In this document: positions 10,624 through 21,778 of the stretch, one piece after another
Layout of the letters: every line of letters starts with the position of its first letter
How positions within the stretch are numbered: the stretch's first letter is position 1
Source of the DNA: Forficula auricularia
Lineage: Eukaryota; Arthropoda; Insecta; Dermaptera; Forficulidae
Reading direction: 5' to 3'
Length of the DNA: 64,000 nt
NCBI GenBank assembly: GCA_024734495.1
Contig: JALMQS010000225.1
Location: 6,547,425 to 6,611,424 of the forward strand
Program-made: the position numbers and the translations under genes
The notes under the pieces: model-generated
Told to the model about the DNA's origin: nothing
The model's input: only the letters and a program-made list of their open reading frames with translations
Database searches by the model: none

Positions 10624-10960
10624 TTGACAACATGAACACAAAAAGTATATAATTGAAATATCAAAATAAATTAAATTAAATTTGAAAAAATTCAAATTTA
10701 ATAGAGATTAGAAAAATTATTTGAAAAGTTAACTTTGATCATGGTGTCCAGCCAATGCACAAACATAGAAAAGCGACAGTTGATAACAAAATAATGACCA
10801 TTTTTAACCCAAATAGAACTCTCAAGGAATACCTTCGTCGTATTGTACACAATGTTTCTTTCTAAATTATGTGCTTTTTGTATTAATTAGGATAACCAGG
10901 TATTAATATGAAATTATTATTATTATTAATTCAAGTGGTAATTCAAATATTTTGAGAGCA

Positions 10961-11450
10961 CTATGGCATCTCTTCCTCTGTGGAAACTGTGGAATCAGAA
11001 TAACAGATTTGAAATTCGGGATTTTGGGGTTGAATCCGATCCGGATAAGAATAATATAATCTAGCTAAATAAATGCGATTAAAAATATGTACTCACTATA
11101 TTATACAGAAAATAAATGTGTAGTTAGATGAGAGAGCACCGAAACAGCAACATCAGAATACCATGAAAGAAAAGAAAATGATTTAAAATAAAAAAATGAT
11201 GATTTATATTAAAGATTTATCAAGTATCAAATAAGAATGCCTACCGTAGTACTGACTTGAGGAAGGCCTGAAGAGAAGCCTCAGCCCCCACAAACCAACC
11301 ATACCATCTTCATCTAAAATATGAAAAGAAATAAATTAAAAACTATTGCCTTATTTGAAAGAAAAATTAACTGGAAATTCACTAAATACTAACCGAAGAA
11401 TCCACTTCTTTGCGCCCTGATGGCTTCATGTTCTAATCTACACCTTGAAA
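10961..11450 (-). CDS. Candidate 3' end of a spliced gene, three small exons (weak)
   Basis: Three minus-strand segments join in one open frame with consensus splice sites and the same intron phase (1). Exon 11450-11394 (57 nt) follows CCATTTTAG and ends before GTTAGT. Exon 11313-11245 (69 nt) follows ATATTTTAG and ends before GTAGGC. Exon 10986-10961 follows GATTCCACAG and reaches a TAG stop. The joined peptide contains RLEHEAIRAQRSGFFDEDG and ends STEEEMP. I do not recognise the protein. No upstream exon was identified and no AATAAA lies close downstream. It could be chance, a non-coding transcript, or the end of a host gene. Confidence 0.25.
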
Positions 11451-13909
11451 CTAAAATGGCTCAGATGGCCAACTATAATCTGGTCTTCTTTCTTCAAGCT
11501 GGTCTTCTCTCTTGAGACGACCGCGAACGCGTAAAATACACGGTTAGGCTCAGTATGGCCCATAAATCACGGATTTAACACCGAAAACGGGAACGAGAAA
11601 ACGCGCCCAAACCCGATAGTTTAGTTTTAAGAAGAAAGAAGAGGAAAACACATCACTCATACAAATTACCTAGGATAAGAATCATTTAAAAGATTTCTTA
11701 TCTACCAAATTCAAATCTCTCCTCCCACCCACACACTCCACACCTAATTTCGAAACGAACTAAGAAGAGGAGAGTTTGAATTGGTTAAAATTAGGATGGG
11801 AAACCTACTAGTACATCATAGTATATCCGATCATCATTGAAGTACAGCGTAAGATTCAAGGATTAATGTGCCCCTGCTGAAAAAAGAAACCCTATCGAGG
11901 GAACATAGCTAGCCCTACGACACATCTCTCCAAGCGTCTCACCTGTACAGATCAAGAGGCATATGTCCTGTACATTCAGGTTTCCAGGAAAGACTAATGG
12001 TCTTTCGAAAAATTAACACAGTCATTCAGATAGAGGATTAAACCGATCTCTCAAGTATTGGTTGCATAGACAGCTGAGCCCTCTCGATAGCTGGAAATTA
12101 AAAATAAGCATGCCTATGTCCGGGCACCCCAAAAACCCGGCACATTCGCGTACCTATGGGGTTCTAAGACAACACCCTATGCCAGTCTGAATATCTGAGT
12201 AGTCCAATTGTCATTGCAACCGATACTTAAGTAAATCGGAAAATCCATAATTAATAACTAAAAGGCCTAAACCCCACTTATAATTATATCGTTGGCGAAG
12301 GCGCAGATATATATATTGTTAAAAAATCGCCCCCTAAAGTCTAATTCCTCACCTAGGAGGAGATATATTCGCGGATTATCAGTATTATTGACTGAACCTA
12401 AACTATAAAGGTATATTTGTGGTTGGTTACTCTGTTTAATAAATGTATGTGTCTGTTGTACCTGAAAATAAAACACATAGACACATTGCACACAAAAGAG
12501 AAAGAAAAGAAGATAGAAAGAAATCCCTTCCCTGGTAGGTATTAGAGTAGTACTTTCTCTATACCTATTGGACACATCATACATTATTAAACATTGTTAG
12601 ACCAACCACACACCTTTCTAATCTATTCATTCCTAATTTCTAAACAGTGAAAACCTTTTTGAAGCCTTTTTGATTATCATTTGGATAATCAAAAAGCGAT
12701 GTCCCTCGGTGGTCGGGTAAGAATGGATGATGGACGGGGGGTTACCTAAATAAAGAGAGAGATACACCCTAACTCGATCCGAGAAGACACGAGATCGAGT
12801 TTTACTTACAGAGTTACACTAATCCTAAACCACCCGTCAACATCATCCATTGCTCAGCTTACCACATCCATTCATCCTTCCTGTCTTTTAAGGTAGGTCC
12901 GGATTGCATGAATGGGCAGGTGATTGGTAATCGAGATGGTTAAGGGTCACTGAAAATCCTATTCTAATTTTTATTGTGCCAAAATAATAATTTATTTAAA
13001 TTTTGTAAACTTATTTGAAATTTAAAATTTAATTCAAAAAATAAAACGGAATTTAAAATAAACAAATAAACAAATTTATTTAATTAAAATAAAAATTAAA
13101 TGAATTTATTGAAATTTTTGAATATTACAATTTTCTAAATACTACATGAGGGATTATGATGAAAGCCTGTGTCTGAAAGAGAAAAATAAAATAAAAACAT
13201 CCTATGTTCTAAGAGGGCATTCTAATGCCCTTTAATGTTCTAAATAGCTAACTATATGTCCCTATTATATTTATATTTAACCAGAAAAATATTACAAGTA
13301 AATTGAAAATTTTGAAAAAATGTCTTAAGATGTCACTAGGATCGACCTAAAAGAGAACTAATTGAATTGATTCTGCGCCCCGCATTAGAGAATACATACA
13401 TTCGCTGAAATATAGGGTGATTTAGTTGAACGGTCGGATGCTCGGGCGGGATGGTCAACCTCCAATTATGTAAAATACAACCATCGTTCTAAACGGATGA
13501 GGCAGCTTAGCGACGAAACACTTCTTCAGAAAGGATCATCATTCAGACTCTCGTAGATCTACAAAAACCAAAAGAATAATAATAGTATTTTATTGTAAAA
13601 CAAAAAAAATATATTATATTTAATACCTAATTAAATAAAAGTAAATATTTCTTGCCGTTTTAAGTCAAAATGCAATTATTATATTCAAAAATGAAAATTA
13701 TTTTTAGTTAACATCTTAAATATTTTGCCACCCACTAATTTGAAACAAATATAAATTAATTGAAAAGTTTTTGTTTTCCCGACAGTAGCAGAGTTGTTGA
13801 TTCATAAGGAGAAACAAAGAGGTTGTCCTCTGCTTGATGCAAATAAACATACTATATAATATTCGTCTAGATTAATTTGTAACAACGCTTAGAGAAATTT
13901 CTCTAAAAA
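11451..13909. other. Unassigned region with a small inverted repeat
   Basis: Base composition is less extreme here than in the flanks, but no protein or RNA gene could be supported. Arms around 12716-12742 and 12828-12863 (AATGGATGATG against CATCATCCATT) with an inner stem AACTCGATC/GATCGAGTT form a hairpin that may be a MITE remnant. The ORF at 12267-12584 has no recognisable domain. Confidence 0.35.
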
Positions 13910-13974
13910 AATTACGCTCTTGCCTAGAATCGAACCGACGAACTCTTGAACTATGGTCATTGGCTCTAGCGATT
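13910..13974 (-). repeat. tRNA-like sequence split by the Jockey insertion (3' part)
   Basis: On the minus strand the flanks of the Jockey element join to AATGGTGTAATCGCTAGAGC, and onward to a B-box-like GGTTCGATTC (complement of 13928-13937). This resembles the head of a tRNA-derived SINE. A convincing acceptor stem was not found, so a functional tRNA is unlikely. The last 14 bases (13961-13974) are the target duplication. Confidence 0.4.
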
Positions 13975-14573
13975 TTAGTTTTAAGAGGATGTTTTATTAG
14001 CCATAAAAAAAATATTTACAATTTATTACAAAGTTACTTCTAACAATCCAAAAGAAGTATAGTATTTTAACTTTAAATACAATGAAAAAAGAAAAGGGCC
14101 ATTTTTTAAATGGATCCCAGTAGATTTTTTTTACATAATATAGTTTTTTTTTAATTTTAATTTTACAATAAGTTATTTTTCTTTTGTAATTTTTACTTAC
14201 ATTTGTATAATTAAATTTTTTGCACGGGAAAAGGCTTTGAGAAAAAAAACCCGGCTATACAGTTTATTGTTGTTCCAAATAGGTTAATATATAGAATTTT
14301 TTGTTACAATTTTTGCTTAATTTATAATTTACAATTTAGTTAATATAATTTATCAATTTATTCAAGTATAAGCAGAAAGAATTTAAAGGTTGGGAGTTTA
14401 TTTTTTACAATTTATTTTGTTATTTTATAATTTCTTAAATTTAAGTTTATTTTTTACTTATAAAAATAATAAAAATGAAAAAATACATGGATTTTATAGT
14501 TAGTTTTTTATTTTATTTTTTTTTTTTTTTTAATATTAACACCGTCACGTGTTCACTTTTTTCTTCTGATGTT

Positions 14574-17500
14574 TTATTGACTTTCTTCAAGCCACCAGTA
14601 TTTACGAAGGTTTTTTCTTTCGCTTTTGTCCTTTTCAGAGACCGACCTGTTGAATCGATAAATTCTATAAGGGTCCCCTCCATCAAGGTGCGGGTCATAC
14701 TCTATACATTTATTTGCCTTTGCTCTGAATATATGGTAGATAATGGGGATCCCATTTCCATCTTGTATATAGCCATTTTTATCTAAAAATAAAAATGCCT
14801 CTGGCGGAATGAATCCGGTCGCTTTTGTTTTTTGAAAATATTGATCGTTAGGATAGAGTGATCCGAATATTAGATTGTTTTCGGCAACCTTTGCAGCTTG
14901 GCAGTAGTGGTTCCTTATTAATTTTAGCATGAAACAGTCTATTCTGTTGATTTTGGCTAAGTTATAAATTTGTTCGTTACTGATGTAATGTTGGAAGTTT
15001 GAATGCGCTGATCTATATTTGCCTAAGCATGCTCTTAGGCATTTTCTTTCAAAGACTCGGATTGATTCCATGCCCGATGCATTTTGGTTGAACCAAATAT
15101 TGAAGCCATAAGTTATTATTGGTCTAACTAATAATTTGTAGCATTGTAATTTGATCTGGGGGTCCAGATGCTTGCTGAAGAACAATCTTTTTTGACTCAT
15201 AAAAGAGGCCCTGGCTTTTTGCAGTTGTATTTTCCTATGTTGATCGAAATATAAATAGTGGTCTAAATTTATTCCCAAATACTTTACTAAATTTTTGTGC
15301 GGAATTTTGGTGTTATTGAATTTAATGTGGAAATTTTTCCATTCTTTTTTCAGGCTTGAATTGCCTTTTGAAAGAACGGTTCTAAAAAGAATTGTTTCAC
15401 ACTTTTGTGTGTTAATTTTTAGTTTCCACGTGTGGTAAAAGCAATGAATTTTTTCGAAAAGGTTTTCCAAATGGTTTTGAATGACGGACGGTTTTTCCCC
15501 TGAAACGTATATAATTAGGTCGTCTGCAAAAGCCAGCGCCTTTTTGTTTGGGTCGCTGTTTAAATTAAAGTATTTCAGCAAATCACTAATGTACAAGTTG
15601 AACAAGATTGGCGAATTTATTGTGCCTTGCTGTAACCCATTTTTAAGATAAAAGCGGGAAGATTGTTCTTCTGCGTTGTCCGTGACCACAAAAGATCTGC
15701 CCTCAATCATACTCCAGATCATTTTTATTTGATTTTTGTTGAAGCCTTTTCTAATTAATTTATAAATCAGCCCTTCATGCCAGACTGTGTCAAATGCTTT
15801 CTCTACGTCTATTAGGCAGGCGCCTACGCTTTCCTTGTTGTTTAGAGCCCAATTTATATCAGAGGTTAATTTTGAAATGGCATGGATGGTCGAGTGCCTT
15901 TTTTTGAAGCCGAATTGGTATTCTGATATCATGTTGTGATCCGAGCAGAACGCGACTAATCTGTTATTAAGGATTTTTTCAAAAACCTTGCCTACATTTG
16001 AGAGAAGGCTAATAGGTCTTAAATTTGAGAGTATGGTGGAATCGCTTTTCTTCTTTTGAATGGCCACCACGTTTGCCTTTTTCCAATGTGCTGGGAAGTA
16101 TCTATTATTGATGGCGTTATTGAAGATTTTGGTATATAAATTTGTAATCTTGCTTGGAATGTGTTTAAGAACTATGTTAGGAATTTTATCTGGACCTGAG
16201 GATTTTTTATTATTAAGAGATTTGAAAAGGCTTTTCACAGAATTTTCGTTTGTAAAGAAATACTCTTCTTCCCACGTGGGGTCGAGAGAGTTGTTTTGTC
16301 TGGAAAAGGTACAAACAGTATCTTTTGTTTGTCTTTCCCTTTCAATTTCCTTTTTTAAAATATTAGTTTCCCTTTCTATTATACTCGAGAAGAATGGTCT
16401 TCCTAAGTCTTTATTTTGCACGTGGATCGAGGCAAAGTGGGCTCCGAGAAGGTTCAATTTCTCTAGGTTATCTGAGAATATAAAGTTATCATTTTCGTCA
16501 ACATCCGCTGATTGGAGGCTAATTTTTGCGTCTTTAATAATGTTTAGCTTATCTCGTGAAATTTTGATTTCATTTGGAAGGGCCGAAATATTTTTTTTTC
16601 TAAAAATTTGATTTAATTGCGGGAACATGTTGAGGGAATCGTTTACGGGAATGTTTTTAATTTTTTCTCTCCAGTATTTATCAATAGATGTTTTGAATTC
16701 TAGTCTCAGTTGGTTTCTCACATCCGCCAATAATTTTTTTAATAATCTGAAATTTTCGGTGTCTCTATTTAACCAATTTCGGTAGTAATTATTTATTTCT
16801 CTGAGTAAGAAGCTTTTGTGTTTTTGCAGTTTTTTAATTTTTGGATTTATATAGGAATCTACTGAATTATTGGGTTTAAATTTTGGAATATTTTTCTCAA
16901 TTGCGGAGTGAATTAATTGTTCTAATTGGATGATTTTAGTGTCTAATTCTTCGTTGGTTAGATTAGAGTCTGCGGAAATTTCAATATTACAATGGTGGTT
17001 CAAATAATTGGCGAATGCGTGCCAGTTGGCCTTTTTATATATAAAATTTGACCTTCTGTCCATTAATTCAATATCTAAAGAGTTTGAAGAATGGGTGACC
17101 ATTTCAGCCACTAGGGCTTTGTGGTCGCTATCATAATCCAAAAGGGGGAGAAGGTTGTTATCAATTTCGTTCTGGAATTTTAGCCTTGCATCAGCGAATA
17201 TTAAATCCAAAAATGAGTTGGCCCTTGGGAATGACGGGAATTTTGAAGAATATAATTTTATTTTAAATTGCATGTCGTTATCATCTATCCATTTTTTCAG
17301 TTTAGTCCCTCTTGGGTTATTTAGTTGGTTTCCCCAGCTGGTGTCCTTTGCGTTGAAATCGCCCCCAATGATGTAGTAATTGGAGAGATTTTCAAGGTTT
17401 AACTTGATAAAAATGTTTTCAAATTCCGACATGAATTCTCTGTTATTAAAGTGGGTGCCGTATGCTGAAATTAAGTAAAGATTTTCCGCGTTTTTTAATG

Positions 17501-17828
17501 TTAATTTAATTATTGTGGTTTCTAATATTTTCGAGTGGGATAATTTCGGAATTTTGACCCTTGAGTATTTTAATTCTTTTCTTATTAATATCGCGGTTCC
17601 GCCTCCTTGTATGGAGTCGGGCCTATCTGTCCTCTCGCAATAGTAGTCTGCAAAGTTAATGATATGCCTAGGATTCAGCTTAGTCTCGCTGATGAACACA
17701 ATATCAGGGTTAGAGTTTTTTACTAAGGTCAAAAGGTTGTGTCTTCTCTGATTTGAGATTATCGAATTTGCGTTTAGTGAAATGATCTTAAGTTTTTTTA
17801 TTTGATTACTAGGTGGGTTTGGCGCCAT
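14574..17828 (-). CDS. LINE ORF2: APE endonuclease and reverse transcriptase (1084 aa)
   Basis: This is the mobility protein of the Jockey-type element. An AP-endonuclease domain (about residues 12-245) shows NAN at 19-21, SETK at 47-50, GGDFNA at 155-160 and SDH at 234-236, the residues expected for metal binding and target nicking. The reverse transcriptase follows (about 540-870): SGPDK at 544, NLRPISLL near 602, the motif A Asp in LIDVEKAFD (D674), GLQQGTINSPILFN in place of the usual PQGS, FADD at 767-770 and LGINLD near 851. All catalytic residues are intact and there is no stop or frameshift. The ATG overlaps the ORF1 stop by 20 nt in another frame, suggesting termination-reinitiation. 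There is no RNase H domain. Confidence 0.92.
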   Translation of the reverse strand: MAPNPPSNQIKKLKIISLNANSIISNQRRHNLLTLVKNSNPDIVFISETKLNPRHIINFADYYCERTDRPDSIQGGGTAILIRKELKYSRVKIPKLSHSKILETTIIKLTLKNAENLYLISAYGTHFNNREFMSEFENIFIKLNLENLSNYYIIGGDFNAKDTSWGNQLNNPRGTKLKKWIDDNDMQFKIKLYSSKFPSFPRANSFLDLIFADARLKFQNEIDNNLLPLLDYDSDHKALVAEMVTHSSNSLDIELMDRRSNFIYKKANWHAFANYLNHHCNIEISADSNLTNEELDTKIIQLEQLIHSAIEKNIPKFKPNNSVDSYINPKIKKLQKHKSFLLREINNYYRNWLNRDTENFRLLKKLLADVRNQLRLEFKTSIDKYWREKIKNIPVNDSLNMFPQLNQIFRKKNISALPNEIKISRDKLNIIKDAKISLQSADVDENDNFIFSDNLEKLNLLGAHFASIHVQNKDLGRPFFSSIIERETNILKKEIERERQTKDTVCTFSRQNNSLDPTWEEEYFFTNENSVKSLFKSLNNKKSSGPDKIPNIVLKHIPSKITNLYTKIFNNAINNRYFPAHWKKANVVAIQKKKSDSTILSNLRPISLLSNVGKVFEKILNNRLVAFCSDHNMISEYQFGFKKRHSTIHAISKLTSDINWALNNKESVGACLIDVEKAFDTVWHEGLIYKLIRKGFNKNQIKMIWSMIEGRSFVVTDNAEEQSSRFYLKNGLQQGTINSPILFNLYISDLLKYFNLNSDPNKKALAFADDLIIYVSGEKPSVIQNHLENLFEKIHCFYHTWKLKINTQKCETILFRTVLSKGNSSLKKEWKNFHIKFNNTKIPHKNLVKYLGINLDHYLYFDQHRKIQLQKARASFMSQKRLFFSKHLDPQIKLQCYKLLVRPIITYGFNIWFNQNASGMESIRVFERKCLRACLGKYRSAHSNFQHYISNEQIYNLAKINRIDCFMLKLIRNHYCQAAKVAENNLIFGSLYPNDQYFQKTKATGFIPPEAFLFLDKNGYIQDGNGIPIIYHIFRAKANKCIEYDPHLDGGDPYRIYRFNRSVSEKDKSERKNLRKYWWLEESQ

Positions 17829-18411
17829 TAATTAATTTGGAAATTATGTCAGTTAAATTTTGGATATTTTCTGTAATGTTTGAACAAAGGGTTTGCAATG
17901 TGGTAGGCATGTTGATTAGGGCCTTTATTATATCCTGATTTATTATCTCGGGGATTTTTGTATTTACTCCGTTTGGGGTGTTTGCTTCTTTTGCCTTGTG
18001 GGCAATTGAAGCGTACGATTTGTTGGGGGTAACAAGTCGGCTGATTTGACTAATTTTGTTTTGTTTATTTTCGAAATTTATTTTTTTCGTACTTTCTACT
18101 CTTTCTAAATGTTCGATTATTTTTGTGCATCCCATATAGGACGCTGGGTGCCCTGTAGAGTTGCACCTGACACAGAAAAGTTGATCTTTGGGAATCGGCG
18201 ATTCCTTATTGATCTTACATTGTCCGGGATCGTGTTTTAGCTTGCATTTACTGCATCGGAATTCCATTTGACAATTTACGGCCGTATGGTTTATTCCTTG
18301 GCAGTTCCTGCAGGTTATAACACCTGATTTTTTTAATTTTTCAAAATTTATCCTATGATGGTAAAGGTATTTGATTTTTAGTAAGTTTTCAGGCTTACTA
18401 TCGGGCGAGAT
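17809..18411 (-). CDS. LINE ORF1 (gag-like nucleic-acid-binding protein), 5'-truncated
   Basis: The frame is open to the element's 5' boundary, upstream of the internal Met at 18267. It includes a stretch beginning NLLKIKYLYHHRINFEKL, which resembles the segment preceding the zinc fingers in Jockey gag proteins. Three zinc knuckles follow: CRNCQGINHTAVNC, CSKCKLKHDPGQC and CVRCNSTGHPASYMGC. The C-terminal third is polar and ends at the overlap with ORF2. The N-terminal part of the protein is missing because the copy is truncated. In this family ORF1 binds element RNA in the ribonucleoprotein particle. Confidence 0.85.
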   Translation of the reverse strand: MSPDSKPENLLKIKYLYHHRINFEKLKKSGVITCRNCQGINHTAVNCQMEFRCSKCKLKHDPGQCKINKESPIPKDQLFCVRCNSTGHPASYMGCTKIIEHLERVESTKKINFENKQNKISQISRLVTPNKSYASIAHKAKEANTPNGVNTKIPEIINQDIIKALINMPTTLQTLCSNITENIQNLTDIISKLINGAKPT

Positions 18412-18426
18412 CTGGCTCTAGCGATT

Positions 18427-18955
18427 ACACCATTGCGACATTAATATTTCTATCTTGATTTCTCTTAGTAAAACTAGATATTTTTGATTTGGACTTTGTG
18501 TCGAGATAATATTGTATTCATTTGAACTCGAATGAAATGAAAAAACACCAATAGATTTTAAATTAAGAAACATTAAATATATATTAATTAACGAGGCAAA
18601 TTTGAAATATAATTGTCAGCGCGGATTTTAAACTGATGGCTCCAATCGATTTTCATTAACCTGGCAAATTTGAAATTCTAATTTCTAATTTGGACTCGAA
18701 TTTTGAAATGAAAGACTCCAATTCATTTTAAATTAAGAAACATTAAATACATTGATCATTATTCCTCCCCCCCCCTAGCCACTCAAAAGTTAAAGAGGCG
18801 AAACTTTTAAGAGACGATGTATTTTCGGTAGTTTACTGGTATACATTTAGAGTGTGGGTTTTTAAGAGGAATAAAATTTTTGGACCTAGACGCTGCCCGC
18901 CAGGGCTCTAGCCCGGAGGTCCGAGCTTCGAGGGCGTGCCGAAGACACGGACGAA
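18427..18955. other. Repeat-rich spacer
   Basis: It begins with the remainder of the tRNA-like sequence. Two related direct copies follow of a segment containing CCAATxGATTTTxAATTAAGAAACATTAAATA (near 18550 and 18720). A GC-rich patch sits at about 18880-18955. No gene was recognised. Confidence 0.4.
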
Positions 18956-18959
18956 AAGC

Positions 18960-19240
18960 TCGTATACACATATATCGAAATTATATATCTGTATATATAT
19001 TATTTATTTGTTAGAGACTATAGTTTCGAAGACTTGCCTGTCTATACGATATATGAAAAATAATATTTATAATTCAAAAAGACTGTTAATGAAGGCCAAG
19101 TCTTCGAAACTATAGTCTCAAACAAATAAATAATATATATACAGATATATAATTTTGATATATATGTGTGTATGTTTATTTGCATCAAGCAGAGGACAGT
19201 CTCTTTGTTTCTCCTTATAAATATAAATTTATCAAATTTT
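18960..19240. repeat. Degenerate hammerhead-type palindrome (ACTATAGT family)
   Basis: Inverted arms carry CTTCGAAACTATAGTCTC at about 19100-19130 and its decayed complement near 19017. The arms continue through TATATACAGATATATA to TGTTTATTTGCATCAAGC and AGAGGAC. The catalytic-type core reads CTGTTAATGA instead of CTGATGA, so this copy should be inactive. Related copies are at 45440-45630, 52030-52770 and 62750-63020. Confidence 0.6.
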
Positions 19241-19299
19241 CTATTAACATTGTAAATAAATACAAAAAATTAATCCAAAATGGTGTCCTTGATAGGGAT

Positions 19300-19620
19300 A
19301 AATACATAGGGACCCCCCCCCCATTTTTTACACTTAGTGATTTGAAATTGTTCTAGAATCTAGTAGAAATCATTTTTTAGTGAAATTTTAAATTAAGTGT
19401 AGTCATCCCTTCAGGGGTTGAAGGTTTGTTCAGAAAACCTATTTAATGCCATATTTACACTTAGTGATTTGGAATTACTCTAAAATCGAGTAGAAATAAT
19501 TTTTTATTTAGGTTGATCACAAAAATTAATTCATGGCATATTTATAGTTCGTGAATTAAAATTGTTCTAGAATCGTCCTGAAACCATTCATTTATCAGAA
19601 ATATAGCTACCCCGTTTAGC
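19300..19620. repeat. Degenerate tandem repeat of about 120 bp
   Basis: Three diverged units share ACACTTAGTGATTTGxAATT followed by CTAGAATCxxGTAGAAAT-like sequence, starting near 19328, 19455 and 19545. Confidence 0.45.
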
Positions 19621-21460
19621 TGTTGAAGGGATCGGCCAGATACTATTGTCTATTAACTATTGAAATGTTTTCCTTAGGGATCACCCATTCAAGAATTAGT
19701 CATAATCATGTCGCTTAACTTGTCTGATCATTTAATATTTTCTACATGCAATTACTTAGGAGAATAAAGAAAAAAAATGATTTTTTTTTAACTCATATTA
19801 GAAAACGGTGGAAATATATTTTGCCTTGATTTCTATTGTGTTGTGATTCTCGGTCGGTCACTGATCCAAAAATTAACCATAGACCATGTTACTTAATTAA
19901 CGAGATTTATGAAATCGACTACTTATAAGAAATAAACATGAATTAAAAATAATATAATCAATTTTATTAATTTTATTTTTTATCTAAATATCGAAATCTT
20001 CTCTAGTGGCCTAGATATTCGAAAAAAAACGTCTCCTTTAAAATATTTCTTTTATTTTAATAAATAATTTTATTAAATTATATAAATAAGAATTTCCAGA
20101 AAAAATCTTCGCCGAGCGAGATAATGGTATCTGTGAAAAAGTAGATGCTGCTAGAAGTGCACGTCGCAGGGTGCGGAAATAACAATCGAGAGATTTAGAT
20201 CTGAACAATGCTAAATGTCTTTTAGAATAATAGGGAACGCCTATTGAATACTAAAATATATTAACTAATTAATTCCTTTTAATTAGGTTGCCATGGCAAC
20301 GACAATGTATTTATTATTATTATTGATATAGAAAATAAACAAACACGTTCTTCGTTCTAACTATAATAATATATGTATTTAATAATTTATTTATCATATA
20401 TTTTAATATTAAAAGTTAGATCAAATACACATGACAATTAATATTAAAGCTATTTCAAGTTAATATGAGAAATCTTTAGTGTAAAGGACTTAGGAGAGAC
20501 TCTTTTCCTGTAAGAACAGGTTAGCACTAAGAGGCCAAGCAACGTTGATTGAGCTAAACAAGTTCGGACAGGCATGAAGGGTTAAAAAGACAAAGTGTAC
20601 TAGCTAGGTTAGAGGAATAAATAAATAGAAACTCACAGTGGAAGAGAAGCTGACTTGCTAGAGACTTGCTTTCAATCCTAGGATCAGCCACTGCATTCGT
20701 CTGGATACTGGAATTTAGAAATAATAAATTAATATTAAAATTATGAAATATTATTATATTTATAAATGAGAGAAGGTGAAGCCAAATCAAAAGATAAAAA
20801 CTCAAATTATAAGAAATCATTTTCCAAGCCAATATTTGGTACATATGATTAGACTAAATAAATGAACATTTCTTTATATAAAAGCAATCGAAAAACGTTT
20901 AATTATTTATAAATTCGAGAGAAATTCTTCCTTTATCCATTGAAATTTTGAAAAATTGCTTCATTCAACTAATATTCTTCCATAAAGCTTCAAATTTTCA
21001 TGAAATTTTTTTGAATTTTATTAAACAATAATCGATTGTTTTTTTTTTTGTTTTTTTTTATAGACTTGTATTTATTTTAATATTAATAAAAAGTTTGTTT
21101 CAAATAAGATTTTACACAAAGGTTAAGCTGATTGGACGCCTACCTTGGAATTTTCATTTTCCAGGGGATTAATTTCAAAAATTTCACTTCAGATTATTAA
21201 TTAGGTTAACAAATTAAAAATAGAACACTTTTTATAGAAAAACTACACCAAAATTGAAAAGAAATTAGGTCAAGATTCCATTGAACAGGAGAGCCAGATG
21301 TGAATAGCGTCGTTTGCGAGCCGAAACTGAAGGCTCGCCCGCCCGGACTGGAAATTTAGAGGGGCGGTAGAGGGGGGAGGTATTGGGATATAGGCAAATT
21401 CGGCCGGTGTGACGTCACCATCTGATCTAATTATTTAATATACTGCATAAAATATAAAAT
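19620..21460. other. AT-rich DNA, nothing recognised
   Basis: No coding region or repeat boundary could be supported. A GC-rich patch at about 21300-21415 looks like a mobile-element end but could not be assigned. Confidence 0.4.
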
Positions 21461-21462
21461 TA

Positions 21463-21735
21463 ATGTAATTGGATGTTGATGAAAGCAGTTCACGGTGGTT
21501 GTAAAAAATAAGACTATAGAGGTTTTATTATTTTACATTTATTTGTTAAACCGACGTTTCGAGAAACCATACAAAAGTCAATGAACTACTTTCATTGACT
21601 TTTTGTTACCCTGAAGAAGGAGAGAATAAATCTCCGAAACGTCGGTTTAACAAATAAATGTAAAAATAATAAAACCTCTATAGTCTTATTTTTTTACAAC
21701 CACCGGGGACTGCTTTCATCAACATCCAATTACAT
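21463..21735. repeat. Palindrome with hammerhead-like module
   Basis: The arms start at ATGTAATTGGATGTTGATGA and its complement and meet near 21599. The plus-strand arm has a complete hammerhead-like core (21605-21651). In the other arm the CTGA-containing side of the core is deleted, leaving only CTCGAAACGTCGGTTTAAC on the minus strand. Confidence 0.8.
21605..21651 (+). ncRNA. Hammerhead ribozyme-like motif
   Basis: CUGAAGA is at 21611-21617, then one extra A. Helix II is GGAGA/UCUCC (21619-21635), GAA follows, and helix III is the self-complementary ACGU (21639-21642). C21643 completes a GUC triplet. Helix I pairs GUUACC (21605-21610) with GGU-UU-AAC (21644-21651) around a 2-nt bulge. The six helix I pairs are independent of the core and support an RNA fold. 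Confidence 0.65.
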
Positions 21736-21778
21736 ATTTATACCAGTCCGTCTCCTAAAGAAAATCTCTACCTATAAA

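Larger units (their letters stand above)
13975..18412 (-). mobile_element. Jockey-type non-LTR retrotransposon, 5'-truncated
   Basis: The element lies between perfect 14-bp direct repeats TGGCTCTAGCGATT (13961-13974 and 18413-18426). On the minus strand it holds the end of a gag-like ORF1, an overlapping full-length ORF2 and a 3' UTR of about 600 nt. The UTR has an AATAAA signal (complement at 13993-13998) about 20 nt before the end. Truncation inside ORF1 is typical of incomplete target-primed reverse transcription. ORF2 is uninterrupted and the target duplication is perfect, so insertion was recent relative to most elements in the window. There is no long terminal poly(A). Confidence 0.85.

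Noticed and set aside
12267..12584. 105-codon minus-strand ORF as a possible membrane protein
   Set aside because: It is hydrophobic mainly through AT-rich codons; there is no domain, upstream frame or conserved context.
16060..17376. Plus-strand ORFs of 183 and 73 codons
   Set aside because: Antisense shadows of the intact LINE ORF2 on the minus strand.
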